Shown here: piece after piece, positions 33,281 through 46,299 of the stretch
Position numbering within the stretch: the stretch's first letter is position 1
Layout of the letters: each line of letters begins with the position of its first letter
NCBI GenBank assembly: GCA_027924585.1
Contig: BSBM01000809.1
Location: 2,807,001 to 2,871,000 of the forward strand
DNA length: 64,000 bases
Reading direction: 5' to 3'
Origin: Larix kaempferi
Lineage: Eukaryota > Streptophyta > Pinopsida > Pinales > Pinaceae
Made by a program: the position numbers and the translations under genes
Notes under the pieces: generated by a model
The model's input: the letters and a program-made list of their open reading frames with translations, nothing else
Databases searched by the model: none
What the model was told of the DNA's origin: nothing

Positions 33281-33575
33281 TTGACCTCAAAAATTTGTGG
33301 TGTCTCCAATGACAAGATGCCAAGTAATAACTTTCATTCCTTATCCCACCCATGTTAAGTATTATACCCAAAGAATTGGTTGACCTTACAAAGTTTTGGT
33401 GTCTCCAATGACAAGATGTCGAGTAGTAAATTTCATTCCTTATCCCACCCATGTTAAGTCTTATACCTAAAGAATTAGTTGACCTTACAAAGTTGTGGTG
33501 TCTCCAATAACAAGATGCCGAGTATAAATTTCATTCCTTATCCCACCCATGTTAATTTTAATACCCAAAGAACCA
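33281..33575 (+). repeat. 99-bp tandem repeat, three units
   Basis: TTGACCT recurs at 33281, 33380 and 33479. Units share GGTGTCTCCAAT(G/A)ACAAGATG and CATTCCTTATCCCACCCATG. No coding signal. Confidence 0.85.
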
Positions 33576-36369
33576 CTACAGGAGGATTTCTCATTGCTGA
33601 AGCTACTTATATTAGAGAAACAATATCTGGGTATTCTATTTCTAATGTTCATCAATAGTAATTTTATTCATATAGATATATTTTAACTTGACATTGTTTT
33701 CTTGGTAGGAAGGCACAAAATGAGAATCCCTAAAGGTTGAATTAGATTCAAACAACATTGAATAGTAAACTTAAAAGGTAGAACAAACTCTTTGTAGAAA
33801 ATACAAATATCAAATAAATATGAGAAGAAACAATGATAAATCCTTAGTAAGAAATGCAAGGGGAAAGAATAAAATCTAAAACCATTACCGAGAAAATATG
33901 TAAGCAATATTAAAGGGTGTATACCTTCACTACCATGACATAAACACTTTGCATTTTTTTTTCCAAGGCATAATATTAAAACAGTGAATTAAAATTAAAT
34001 AACTTCACTCACAGGAAGCATGTTGTAACTCATACAAGAAGGAAGATAATGCATGTTGTGAAAATGAGTTCATACAGGGATTGGTGGATGTGGTTGGTCA
34101 ATCCTCCACCTAGCACTGACATTGGAGTTAACTTATCAAATAGGACACATGTGTAGAAAGATTGATTGTGGCATGGGTGCATTTAATGATGATCATGTTG
34201 GTTGATTAGATATGAAACATGCACATAAATACTAACTATGGTATGGGCATCATGACCATATTTAAGGATGGACAAGTGGTTTACAGTGGCCTTGTTTGAG
34301 TTAGGATATGAAAAACAAAAAACACACATAGTTTCTCCCATTGAATTGAAAAAGACATGGATGTGTTGGATTTTATAGAGGGTGGAATAGATTGAATAAG
34401 CCATGATTTTGTTAGATTTGACAAATCGTAGACATCGATGAAAGCATTCTTTGACATTCGATTTGGTGCATGAGAAATAAAAAGACTAGGTCAATTTCAC
34501 CACCCCCAACCATGTCATGGTTTTAATATGTTCCATCTTCAAACCTAGACCTCTCAAAAGAATCCCATTACACTTACAATACAAAACACATTCCAAATTT
34601 CACATTAAATCCCTCAAAATTATTATAAATGATGTTTTTCCCTAAATATAGAATGAAAGAAACTTTAGTAACTGGTTAATCTATAATTGTTTCTAACAAA
34701 AACCTCCCTAAATCCTCTCCTAATTTCCCACAAAATTCTCATAAATGAATGCATTCTAATTAAAACCCTAAAATACATTTGCATCATGTATGCTTTATCC
34801 CCTTGTTCCATCCATCTAATTTTATTGTCATTTCTAAAGGTGCTCTAAATCCATAGTCATTGCTAATGTAGCTGCCTTCCCCTAGGATCACCATTACATC
34901 ATTATAGAAATCAATTTTCCATCCATTGTAAAGTTGTGATTCAAACGCTCAACGTGTCAACATCCCATGCCCTTATGCATCACATGGTTATGGCCTACAA
35001 TTTTCTAGATAAAACTTGAAAAAACACTATCAACTTTGGTGCAATCATAGTGATGTGACTAATATTCTAGCCATGTGACCTTGATTCCACTAAGGTTAGC
35101 ACTTAACTAAATTTTGGTAAAGTTTCATGATTCATAGTGAAACCTAGAGTACTAGACAACCATGGCAACATTCTATTGGAGGGGTAGATGACAATTATTT
35201 CAATAGTGGTTAGGAACCAAACCTCGGAGAAATGCCTTTCAATATAAATATGACAAATAAGTTATTAAAGTCTCAGTGAAAAAGAATAATAATCACATTT
35301 TTAATCACATCTTAATACAAGTTCACTAACTCCAAAAGGGCACCATCAAAATCTGCTAACAGATTCAATGAGTGTTAATATAATCATAACTAATTTTAAT
35401 GTGATCACATTATTTTGAATTGTGTTTAAGAATTGTTTTAGATATAATCATTGTGCAATCATTCTTGAATTATCTTCATTACATTGGTATTATTACCCTT
35501 TCCCAAACAAAGAATGTGCTTACGTCTTGATTGGTGGATTCAATTGTTCATTCATCCAACTTTGTTGGTGGCCACATCATCTTTTTGTGCTATGTTGGCT
35601 CCCACTTCACCATGGCTACAATGAAATATTTTTGTTAACTTTTTATTTTTTTTGAAGTTTTACAAGATGTTTATTATGTTATGATGTGGTGTTGACACCC
35701 TTCTTGATAATTGAGACTCTTCGATTGGGAAAATGCACACTTTCACCCCCCACCATCATGAAGGAAAATCTTGAAATATCCACCTATAGTGTCCATTCTC
35801 ATCCTCACCTTCATGTTTCTAAGTGTAGCATGTTTCACTTAGTGAAGTATCAAACCCAGATTTTCTAACTAGATGGGAGAGACTCCAAATAGAGGAGATG
35901 AATTCAAAATGGGAAGAAATGAAATGACACCAAGATAGATTCATTTTAACCTGATATTTATCAAACATCAAAAAGGGTTAGAAAAAAACTTACATGTAAA
36001 CTTCTCATTACTTTAAAAAAATTGGGTTGGGATGGATCTATGTTAATTTACTTATTTATTTATTTTTATTTCATCGATTTCTCTTTTTTCTTTTCAAATT
36101 AGACATTGGATATCCATTTTTTGTATTTTAATTTGTTAATTGACTTTTTCCATAACATAAAAAAGAATAAACTAGTAGAGATCCATCTTAATCTCAATAT
36201 TTTTAAGAGAAAGATATTTTCACATCTCAATGGTTAGTACATCCAAGGTTAATAAGATCGATTCAACAAGTTTAATTTTCCAAATAGAAATTAGTAGTTA
36301 TGTAACTTAAAAATTTAAATTTTAGAGTCAAAAGTAACATACCTTAGGTGTTGGGCATCGTCCAAAATG

Positions 36370-36560
36370 TTTAGCATTCATAAAAAGGTACAACACACCA
36401 CTAGCATGATTTTTTAGGCATATAAAAGTTACAACATGCTACATTGATGATTTTCCAGGTACAAAACAAATGCAACATGTTATATGGATGCTTTTTGAGG
36501 CATAAGAAAGGTGCAACATGTTACATAAATGCTTTTTGAGGTGCAAAACATGTGTAACAA
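36370..36560 (+). repeat. Degenerate tandem repeat of about 53 bp
   Basis: GGCATA(A/T)AA..., GCAACATGTTA and ATGCTTTTTGAGG recur about every 53 bases for roughly three to four units. Confidence 0.6.
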
Positions 36561-37994
36561 CATTGCTTGCACCCTGAGAGAAGGTGTACACCACACAACA
36601 AATGTGCATGTACCTTGAGGTAGTGCTACAAATTGTGGGAAATAGTGGATAAGCACAGGCATGGTCAAACAAGGTGTGGGAAATGCTTTTGGGCATGTGA
36701 AGAGTCTCAAGTAGATAAAAAGTAAGCTTAGGATAACTAATAATAATAGGTTTGGGTAGTTGGAAATAGTAGTGGCCATGATATAACAAACTTTGGGAAA
36801 CAAAAAAATAGGCTTAGGAATCTTGTAGTAGACTTTAATCAATGTAGAAAGAGGTTAGTGTAGCATGCAATTGACTTGGGAAATGAGAAAGTAAGGTTTG
36901 GGTGGGTTGTAATATTTTACCTCATATAACTTGAAATAAGATTTGGGAATGTTGTAAAATGTTTAGGGAAGGGTAAAACCATATGATTTTGAACCAATGG
37001 ATCCAAAAGCTAAATGGATCAATAATATAGTTAGCAATCAATAGAGGATAACAAGAAGGTATTAGAGTAACATAATCTTCAATAACCTAAGAAAGAGAGC
37101 TCATAAGAGATGAGACTTCAATACAATGACATAAAAATCAAGAGAAAATTCAAGTAAAGATCTAACCTATGTAGTATTTATTAATCAATAGAACGCTTAA
37201 TAGAATATATCACTGTGTTTCCTGATCAATGATATGTGATCATTCATATATAGGTAATCAATGTAGGTTTAATTACTTGTACAAGCATAAAAGCAAGTGA
37301 AACTCAAGAGAAATCACCTTGAATGGTCAATTGCACTCTCCTTAGGGATTAATTTTGACCATGCAAGTATCGCTAGGGTTTAATTAGGCCTCAACTTGAT
37401 AAGTGTGCTCTCCTTCAAAATTAATCTTGGTCATTCATGAGTGGCTAGGGTTAATTGGCCCTAGAATTGCTTCATGAGTTAGTAAACTCAATTATGCATG
37501 AGAAGCTAGTGTTTAATTAAACGTGCATGTGAAACTAGAGTGTAACTAGACCTAAAACATCAACCAGGGTGCATTAGGTAGTTAACTAGACCAAAACTAC
37601 TAACAGAAGTGCACTAAACCCTAAAAAGGGGGACTACTCATGCAAGAGTGCCCTAACCACTAAAAAGGGGGGTTAACTGACTGCGAGGGTTCCTTTGACA
37701 CTAAAAATGGGGTTTGACCATGAAAGTGTTCCCTTGAACCTAAGACAAGGGAGAAATCCAGTAGGTTTGTTCTTGTTCCCTTAACCCTAAAAATAGGGGA
37801 GAACTCCAATAAGAACACGCTTGTTCCTTAGAATTCCAAAATAGGTGTAAAATAGATGTGTATGTACACCAACACACACCCTTAAGCCTAACTTAGGTGA
37901 GCATGATGCACAAATAATTGGGTCTTAGTAATACGAAGCCATGTTAGGTACCCAAGTACATAAAAAAACCCCAAAAAGTGAGAAAAGATGGAAC

Positions 37995-38024
37995 CCCCCC
38001 CCCCTCCCCCCCAAAAAAAAAAAA
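37995..38024. repeat. C-run and A-run
   Basis: A run of C with one T, then A. A simple low-complexity tract, and a place where assembly errors are likely. Confidence 0.8.
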
Positions 38025-38230
38025 TGAAAATAAAAAGAGAGAGGATAATGATGATTAAACTAGGCAGTCATATTCAACCATGGTCACTCTCATGTTTGTA
38101 TGTTGCCAACTTTATTTGATATTTCCACTTGCCCTGAGCAATTTTTCTATTAAGGGGTAGGAGATATGGATCCCAAGGTTGGTTCTTCATTAGATATCGA
38201 TGCTCCTCTTTCATGGTAGCATCCAAATAT

Positions 38231-39234
38231 CACTACAACAAATTTGACATTTAGGGGTGGTTGTCTTCCGCCTCCAAAAGGCATTATTGGGGGCGATTTT
38301 GGCTTTGGCGTCGGTCTTTCCAAAACCGCCCCTAATAGCACCGACGCTAAATTTTTTGACTTTTAGGGGCGGTTCTGAAAGAGATCAAAACCGCAGCTAA
38401 AAGTGTCTTTTCGAGGCAGTTCTAAACAACCCCCAAAAGTCACTTTTGAGGGCGGTTCTAAACCCCCCCCAAAAGTTACTTTTGGACTTTTGGGGGCGGT
38501 TCGAAACCTCCCCCAAAAGTCCTTTTTTGACTTTAAGGGGCGGTTGTCTTCCGCCTCCAAAAGTCACTAATTTGGGGTCGGTTTTGTATTTGGCAGCGGT
38601 CTTTAAGAAATCGCCCCTAATAACACCGACACTAAAAGTTTTGGCTTTTAGCGGCAGTTCTGGAAGAGATCAAAATCGCCCCTGAAGTAATTTTTGGCGG
38701 CGGTTATAAACCTCCCCCAAAAGTTTCTTTTAAGGGCGGATATACACCCCCCTTGTAGGTACCTACGGAGGTGGTTCAAAACCCCTGGAAAAATTCTTTA
38801 CAAACCTGTGGGGGCGGTTTTAAACCCCCCTCGTAGGTACCTATGGAGGCCGTTCAAAACCCCCGCCAAAACTCTTTACAAATCTGTGGGGGCAGTTTTA
38901 AACCCCCCTCGTAGGTACCTACGGAGGCGGTTCAAAACCACCACCAAAACTCTTTACAAAACTGTGGGGGTAGTTTTAAACCCCCCTCGTAGGTACCTAC
39001 GGAGGTGGTTCAAAACCCACCCCCAAAACGCTTTACAAACATGTGGGGGTGGTTTTAAACCCCCCCTCGTAGGTATCTACAGAGGCAGTTTGAAACCCCC
39101 CCTAAAAGTATTTCCAAACCTTTGGGGGCGGTTTTAAACCCCCCCCGTAGGTACCTATAGAGGCGGTTCGAACCCCCCCCCCCCTAAAACTCTTTACAAA
39201 CCTTTGGGGGCGGTTATGAACCCCCCTCGTAGTG
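38231..39234 (+). mobile_element. CACTA-like non-autonomous element made of repeats
   Basis: It begins CACTACAACAAATTTGACAT, a form typical of plant CACTA termini, and ends CTCGTAGTG, whose complement begins CACTACGAG. The interior is repeats around AGGGGCGGTT and its complement, as in CACTA subterminal regions. No transposase is present. The 3-bp flanks (TAT and ACA) do not match, so the right end is uncertain and may be an internal repeat unit. Confidence 0.5.
38757..39230 (+). repeat. 78-bp tandem repeat, six units
   Basis: AGGTACC/AGGTATC starts occur at 38757, 38835, 38913, 38991, 39071 and 39149. Each unit contains GGAGGCGGTTCAAAACC and TGGGGGCGGTTTTAAACC, so it can fold on itself. An open frame through it (38694-39137) is a by-product. 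Confidence 0.9.
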
Positions 39235-39251
39235 ACATATGATTAGGGCAT

Positions 39252-42249
39252 TGTTGACGCCTCAGTTGTGCAGGTTAGATGCAAAAGGTGCTGGAATGTT
39301 CCAAGACACTCAACAGAGGAAGAAAACCCAAGTTGAAAGGCTTCGAAGGACCCTGCGCAAGGGAAATTCTATCCCCAACCTGTTTGGTGTGGTGATCTCC
39401 CATGGATATTAGGCCTCTGCTGGCACTCTAAGAGTAAATGAGTTGACCTATAAGATCAGTTTTCCAGTCAAGGAAAACCAAGGAGTGGATATGGTAAAAC
39501 AAAGCTAACCTAACCTATTTTAGAAAAGGGAAACTAGTCTAAGTCAGTCCTGTTCTAGAATGAAAGCTTATTTATGTGCAGATTGGTCTTGAGATGTGAT
39601 TAAACAAGTAATTGAACAACTTAAACAGAAATGTCTTTAGTTGTGTTACTTGTTAACTCAAATTATTATCAGTTAATGAAAATTAAATGACAATCTTTCA
39701 AGTATTCAGGCTCATTCAAGATCCAGTCTGTAATCACTCTGCTAAGTTAAAAATTAACAATGATTATATGAATTTATATGCATCGAATCATTTGGAGAAA
39801 TAAAATATGAAAGTACTTATATTGAAAAAACTCAATGAAGTACTTTGAAACATAAACCAGTCGCATAGAGAAATCAATACAACATATGTGTGCATTAACA
39901 GATGTTTAGCAAAGATCAGATACATAACAGATGACAATTTGAAGCATAAATCAGAAGCTCTAAAAGAAATTTGAGGAATAACAGAAGATAGATTAAAAGA
40001 TAACTTTACTGTATGAAGAGGTCTTGTACAGAAATTACAAAAAGCTCTGCTTAACAGAGTATCTCCAGTCCAGTCTTCCGCTGACTTACAACTCCAAAAT
40101 TACCAACCTCTAACTACGAGAGGTATCCTTCTTTAAATAATTACAATAGAGTCCAAAAATGGAGATCCCTAGAAAACAGAGATTACAAAATCGAATCAAA
40201 ACTTTCAATCCAAGAAATCTTGCCATTCCTTGGTCTACATGATTTCTACCACCTTTAAAAATAGATTATTAAAGATACATTCTTTAATTAAAAATATTCT
40301 CATAACACAACAAGAATTCCACCCCAACCCGCTCATTATCAGCAACAGACGATTCGGCCTGTAGAGAATTTGCCGCGGGAACCTCTGGATCAGAGACTAC
40401 ATTGTCAAAAACAGAAAAAATCCATTAAAGGATCTAGTTCAGAAGAAGTCGGCAGGACATCAGGTTCTTGATTGATTATATAATCTCGTATAACATCATC
40501 GTCACGGTCAGCCAGTACCTTGGAAACTTTCTTCTCTTTCTTATCAAGGAATTGCATGCAGATAGATAGAGCCTCGGAATCTTCTTCACCACTATCGCTA
40601 CTTAAATCAGGAACACCTACATCAAAAGGTGGTGACATAGGTTCTTGATATAGTAATGGATAGAGGTCTGCATACTGCTTTTATCAGATACGTTCAAAAG
40701 GAAGCTTACAAGATTATCACACATAATTTTTTCCCTTAAAGAACGCAAAGGACGAATTAAAGGCTTCATGTTTGTTGCCAATTTAAGGCCAACCGATAAG
40801 ATAACAGACATTGAATAGGACAAATGGTAATAATTCAGATTATGCAATCAATTCATTGCAATTATCCAAACTGTGATGAAAACGAGCGAGGACATGCGTT
40901 AGTTGGATATAACATGTGTGAAAGTACAAAATCAATCGAGACTCGCACGTCTTAAACTGGTTCCAAAAGCTCATTATTTCGAGTATTCTCACATCAGCAA
41001 TCATGGCTTCACATTTGTGACCAAAATAAAAATTATGGCTTGAAAACTTACTACAAAGTGACTGAAACAGAAACTTGAGTACGTAGACCAGCAACTCTTA
41101 CATACCTATCAAACTGGATTCGGGTGACCAGATCTAGCAAAATAACTAGAAGAATCTTTCAGGCCCAAAAGGCATAATGGGATAAAACCTTGAGGAGTAG
41201 CAACAAATAACGAAAAGGTGTCCCAAACAAAATCAGAACTGTCAAACACTGAGTGTAGCAAAGGCAGCAATCCAGCCAAAAGTAACTGAAAATCAATTAA
41301 AACGTCCTCTGGTAAGAATTCGGCAGTAAAATCCTCAGTGCGACGGGATAATTTTCGAGCAGTAAAAAAAATGAAAAAAAACCTATTTATTATATTTACC
41401 AGATTAAAAGATAACCATGTGATCAAAATAAACGAATGGTTGAGATCAACCGAAGCGGAATGCGGGGTCGTGCGAAAGTTTTATTCACAAATTTTATTAA
41501 GGGATCCCGAAAGCCGCAACTCGACAATTGCGGGTTGCGGGTTGTGGGGTTGAGCAAACGGCAAAGGCGAAAAAGGATTCTCGAAAGCCAAAAGCTGCAA
41601 TTGTGGGTTTCAGGCTTCGGGAATGACCAGAATCGAAAAATGACAAACGTGTTCCCGAAAGCCGCAACCCGACACTTGCGTGTTATGGGTTTCGAGAATG
41701 ACACACTCATAAACCGAAAACAACTTCCCGAAAGTCGTAACCCGACAGTTGCGGGTTGTGGGTTTCAGGAACACGCAACAAAATAAAAATAAAAAAGGCA
41801 AAGCCCAAAAGCCGAAAGCTGCAATTACAGGTTTTCGGGTTTCGGGTTTCGGGTTTCGGGATGATAATTTCCCGAGATTATTACAAGACGAACCTGCAAC
41901 CGTCAGGTTGCGGGTTTCGGGTTGGCCAACATCCAAAACTGTTAAACAAACACCCCGCAACCCAAAATTGTCGAGTTGCAGGTTTCGGGTCTCCTAACTT
42001 GTCGGGTTTCAGGTTGATTAAAAAAAGGGGTAAAATACTCAAAATTTTGAGGATTTTGACAAACCAGACAGTTAGAGATCATCAGAAAAGAGGGAAACAC
42101 ACAGCACAAAAGTATGGGTGAGAGATCTAAACAAGTGAAAACCCAAATTATGATATGTACAGAGTACACTCACCAAAATACCTTTGTGTTTATTCATAAT
42201 GGGGGTTCATGTGCTTCAATTAAGCATGGGATCTCTTGTGGCCACAACA
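39252..42249 (-). repeat. G3 LTR-A (3' LTR)
   Basis: Plus-strand ends TGTTGACGCC and GGCCACAACA. It contains the same gene-like ORFs as LTR-B in more broken form (40405-40638, 40617-40847, 40840-41094, 41109-41426); a deletion of about 40 bases near 40670 splits the longest one. A G-rich hairpin zone lies at about 41440-42010. Confidence 0.9.
41440..42010. repeat. G-rich hairpin repeats in LTR-A, with a G-quadruplex motif
   Basis: Repeated pairs of CCCGAAAGCCGCAACCCGAC and TTGCGGGTT...GGGTTTCGGG form short hairpins. At 41837-41860 four GGG runs are spaced exactly seven bases apart (CGGGTTT unit). LTR-B has the same zone at 51990-52440, with only two of these units in a row. Confidence 0.8.
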
Positions 42250-43579
42250 AATGGTGACTGGCTGGAAAGAACCAGTTATCTCTGCAATGAAAATCAGCCA
42301 ATTAAACATGTTAGCTATATCACTTTTTTAACTTGAATTTTTTCAAAAATTGATCATAAGAGAGACAGTTAATGAGCATGGAACATGAAATTAATAAATC
42401 CCCCATATATGATCATGTTAAGAATAATGCAAATCTGATAAGGGGGTTGAAGAAACAACTGAGATCCTTCACCTTTATGTAATTATGGAGAAGCAGCTTA
42501 TGTTGAACCTAGGCACATACTTGAAAATGCTCCTGGATATCCTAATTACACATCACCTTGATTTATCAAGATTTTATTTACATGCACCAATTCACGAGAT
42601 TCCCTTCTTTTTTCTTTTTTTTTCTTTTATATATATATATATATATATATTTTATTAAAAGAAGAGATTGTGTATATAATACCACTACCCTGACTTGGTG
42701 ATCAGATATAAGTAGTGCCATTCACAAGCATAATTCAGCAACTGATCAAGCCAACTCGACAACGAGACTCGTTGCAATACTGAAAGCAACTACCATGGCT
42801 TGGTGACCATGTTGTGGTAGCTTCAGTCCAAATTAAACCCATGATCATGGCAGGGATGGCTTTCAATAAGACCCCCCTGTCCCCATATGCACGAGTATCT
42901 TTTACAAAGCAAACCAAATTTTATTAAGTTGAAAATTACAAGGCACTACCATGGCTTGGTGACCACATATTAGTAGTGTTACTCACCAATGCTTTGTTGA
43001 TCATGAATGGACCGACCTGTGATAGGATCTTCCAAATCCCAGTAAAACTGAAATTCATCTTCCAAGTGTGGTGGCTTGATGTGAAGATGTCATTCTACTT
43101 AGCACCTATGAACCTAATGGGTTGACTTGATAGCAAGACCTCCCACCTTGTAATTTACATTAATTAAGATATTTATTACCAAGGTGATTGTAAAAGGATC
43201 CAGAGAAAAACAAGCTAGGCAGGTTATTATGATATGCAGCTTGAACCATGAAACGTGAGACAATGGAGACTCTGCTATTCTCCAGACCCCAATTAAACAA
43301 ATAAGACATGTGTAAGATAATGACCATTTTGGAGAGATATCAATTCAGGGTTCTGCAATCATTAGCTGTATGCCTTTTGTTGAACAACATTCGATACAGG
43401 ACAAAATTATGGCTGGCAGACACTTATAAAACCAAGCTGAAATCATCACCAAGAGAGAAACTGATCAATGAGTATCACCAAATGTTTGGAGTTTAAGGCA
43501 AACAAATGAAAACAAAGCAGACAATCCAATCAATAAAATAAATAGAAAAACAAACCTATGTACAAGTACATCATCCTGA
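42250..43579 (-). other. G3 noncoding zone between integrase and 3' LTR
   Basis: About 1.3 kb with no open frame of note. It has an (AT)n stretch at 42631-42650 and three copies of a small hairpin-like motif at about 42681, 42790 and 42945 (CACTACC...TTGGTGA...GTAGTG form). No obvious purine tract lies next to the LTR. Confidence 0.6.
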
Positions 43580-44700
43580 TCAGAAAAAATACTTTTTGAG
43601 GAGTGAAACATTCACTGGATAAGTGTCCACAACTCCTTCCACTGTCTGTAATTGAACAGTACCAGGACCTATCTTTTCTCTAACAATGAAAGGCCCCATC
43701 CAGAGGCATTGGAACTTGGTATACTGGTTCTTATCTTTGTGTTGTTTGTCCCATCTTAAAACCAAGTCTCCAACAGAAAATTCCCTGTCAAATGAAGATT
43801 TTTCATCAAACCATCTTTTCACCATCTGCTAATGATGATATAACTTGTTTCTAGCCACTTCTCTATCTTCCTCCAGTTTAAGTAGGGTATCAATTCTCTG
43901 CTGGTGGGGAGAAGAATCATTTTCTTGGATAGAATGGGCTAACTGTAGTGAAGGGATGGTGAGATTAGTAGGAAGAATGGCTTCTTTGCCATACACTAGA
44001 TAGTAAGGAGAATTTCCAATTGTTTCCTTTGGAGTAATCTGATCTGCCCAAAGAGCATTATTGAGCTGTGTGTGCCAATCTCTATGATGAGAGGCCACAG
44101 TCTTGTTCAGAATATTGATCAAATTTTTGTTTGGAGACTTAGCCAACCCACTACCCTGTGGGTAATTATTGGCAGAAAATTTGAGTTTCATCGCCTTTTC
44201 AAAAGCATATTCAGTTATGTCAATCAAGGAAAAATAGGATACATTATCAAAAACTAAGAATTATGGAGTACCAAATCGTGAGAGTATATGATTGTCTAGG
44301 AAAGAAATGACTTGGCTGGCATTACATTTCTTAAGTGGGACTGCCTCCACCCATCTGGTGAAGTAGTTAGTTGTTGTGAGAATGTATTTGTGTTGGAAGG
44401 ATGAGGTAGGATTTATGGGCCCAACAAAATCTAGCGCCCATTGTTGAAATGGAAACTGAACAGTGACTGGTTGAAAAGGGAACACGGGTTTCTTGAACTT
44501 CCCTATGCATTTCTGGCATGGTTCACACCTCCTTACATAGGCATAAGCATATTTAAACAACGTAGGCCAGTAATACCCAGCTCTGAGAATCTTATGAGTT
44601 GTTGTCTCACCTGAAAAATGACCTCCAGCTGGTCCTACATGAAATTGCAATAAGACGTCATTAGTTTCATGTTTCTCTAAACACCTAAGAAAAACCCCAT
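43580..44700 (-). pseudogene. G3 pol: integrase
   Basis: Open pieces 44261-44650, 43829-44227 and 43580-43825. The zinc-finger part shows GGHFSGETTTHK and CEPCQKC. The core has WALDFVGPI (first Asp) and FLVFDN (second Asp). The third position reads SGLAKSPNKNL, where related integrases have Glu: the codon is AAG, so this copy probably cannot catalyse insertion. A TAA follows SRFGTP. The C-terminus includes FSVGDLVLRWDKQ and FQCLWMGPFIV. Confidence 0.85.
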
Positions 44701-44910
44701 CATAGTTTTTCCTAAACAGAACTTCATTAATAAACTAATAAGGTGCGGCCTTTAATCTCAAGGCTCTTCGTTTCTTAAAGTCCAAGGTTTTAGGAGCAAC
44801 CCATTATTCAAAAAAAATTTGATATGATCATACCATTATGATGTCGGGGTATCAATAGCATTGACAGAACCTGTAGGAATATCTTCTTCCTGTTCCCATT
44901 CAACTTGTTG

Positions 44911-45375
44911 CTACCGGGGATCGTTAGATTGAGAAGTAAGAAGGAAAAGGCCTTGTCCTTTGACAATTTTGGCTGGCCTTATTTCCAAATCATACTCTTG
45001 CAGGGCAGTCATCCAGTGGGCCCTTTTTTCGCCCAACTCCTTCTGGATAAGCACATTTCTGATAGCAGAATACGGGACAATGACTTTTGTTCGAGATTTT
45101 AACAAATAAGGCTTGTAATGTTTGACAGACTTGTAAACTGCGTAGTCTTGTTTGTCAATTTGTGAATAATTGAGCTCTGCACCCTTGAAGGTTGAACTCA
45201 TGAAGGAGATTGGGATCTCTGTATCGTTGTCCTGTTTCTGTGTTGAAAAAGCTGCATAGGATAAATCAGTGGCAAAAGTGTAGAGAATAAAATCTTTATC
45301 AAAATCTGGGGACATGAGAGTAGGAGCTTCAGCAATAGCCTTACGAATTTCCACAAATGCATCCTTTTGTTCTCG
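44911..45375 (-). pseudogene. G3 pol: classical gypsy RNase H, active site degenerate
   Basis: FILYTFATDLSYAAF, ISFMSSTFKGAELNYS and AVYKSVKHYKPYL mark the classical RNase H after RT. The first Asp (TDLS) remains. The Glu position reads YSQIDKQDY, and TDHxxL is replaced by PYSAIRNVL, so at least two catalytic acids are missing. An intact second RNase H lies upstream, so loss here may have been tolerated before the element decayed. Confidence 0.75.
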
Positions 45376-46250
45376 TGACTAGGTGAACTGTACATCTTTC
45401 TCAACTAAATGTTGTAAAGGTTTAACTATCTGAGTAAAATTAGGTACAAACCTACGTACAAAGTTGATCTTACCCAAGAAGGACTGCATTGCTTTACGCG
45501 AACCTGGTAAGCCGATTTTTGAAATCGCGTCTATGTGTCCGAGGTCGATGATCATACCTTCTTTTGAAACGATTAAGCCCAACAGCTTTCCTTCTGTGAC
45601 TGCAAAAATTGATTTCTTGGGGTTCAAGGAAATGCCAAATTTCCTGCAACGTTCGAAAACCTGCTTAAGAGCAAATAAGTGTTCATGTCATTTTTTTGAA
45701 AATATAGTAATATCATCTAAATAAACCACGACAGAATTATGTGTTAAACCTCGGAAAGCTATATCCATAGCTCTCTGAAAAGTGTCTCCTGCATTAATCA
45801 AACCGAAAGGCATTCTCCTATAGGCGAAGGTGCCCCAGAGGGTTCTAAAAGTTGTCTTTAATTGGTCATCTGGGGCAACCATAACCTGGCTGTACCCAGA
45901 AAATCCATCCAGGAGAGAAACCATTTCTGACCCTGCTACTTTTTGGAGAATCTATTCCATGGGTGGAACAAGGTAGTTATCTTTTTCTGAGGCCCGGTTC
46001 AAGTTCCTGAAATCGACACACAATCGGATTTCACCATTTTTCTTGCGTACATGCATCAAATTAGCTATCCACTGTGTATGCGTCACCGGAAAAATAATTC
46101 GGGCTGTGAGTAACTTTTCCAGTTCTTTTTTCATAGAAGACTCTAAATTGGGATGCATTTTCTACACTTTTTGTTGATATGGTTTAACTTCCGGCTTCAT
46201 AGGTATATTATGGTAGATGACACTAGTGTCAAACGTTTTCAATTCGTCAT
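45376..46250 (-). pseudogene. G3 pol: reverse transcriptase
   Basis: Three open pieces (45952-46158, 45688-45924, 45379-45627) separated by single stops. Blocks are ANLMHVRKKNGEIRLCVDFR, VSLLDGFSGYSQV, RRMPFGLINAGDTFQRAMD and VVVYLDDITIFSKK. The YLDD active site is intact. Then come LLGLIVSKEGM and LGKINFVRRFVPN. It belongs to a lineage clearly different from G1/G2 RT. Confidence 0.88.
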
Positions 46251-46299
46251 AGGTCCAGGTGAAGACATATTTATATTCTTTACACAGTTTGATGATAGC

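Larger units (their letters stand above)
33576..38230. other. 4.6 kb AT-rich region without recognisable genes
   Basis: I found no domain, no splice-linked reading frame and no RNA gene here. Short ORFs are scattered and low in complexity. It contains a degenerate 53-bp array (about 36370-36560), an (A)CCCTAAAA-like stretch near 37550-37850 in which CCCTAA recurs irregularly, and a C/A homopolymer near 37995-38024. Confidence 0.5.

Noticed and set aside
38694-39137. 147-aa open frame rich in repeated PPRRYLRR-like segments
   Set aside because: It is a translation of the 78-bp tandem repeat; all frames there are open by composition.
38757-39230. Possible CRISPR-like array
   Set aside because: Units are contiguous, without unique spacers, in a plant transposon setting.
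41837-41860. Telomere-like repeat (TTTCGGG)
   Set aside because: The plant telomere unit is TTTAGGG; this is a short part of the LTR hairpin repeats and is internal to a transposon.
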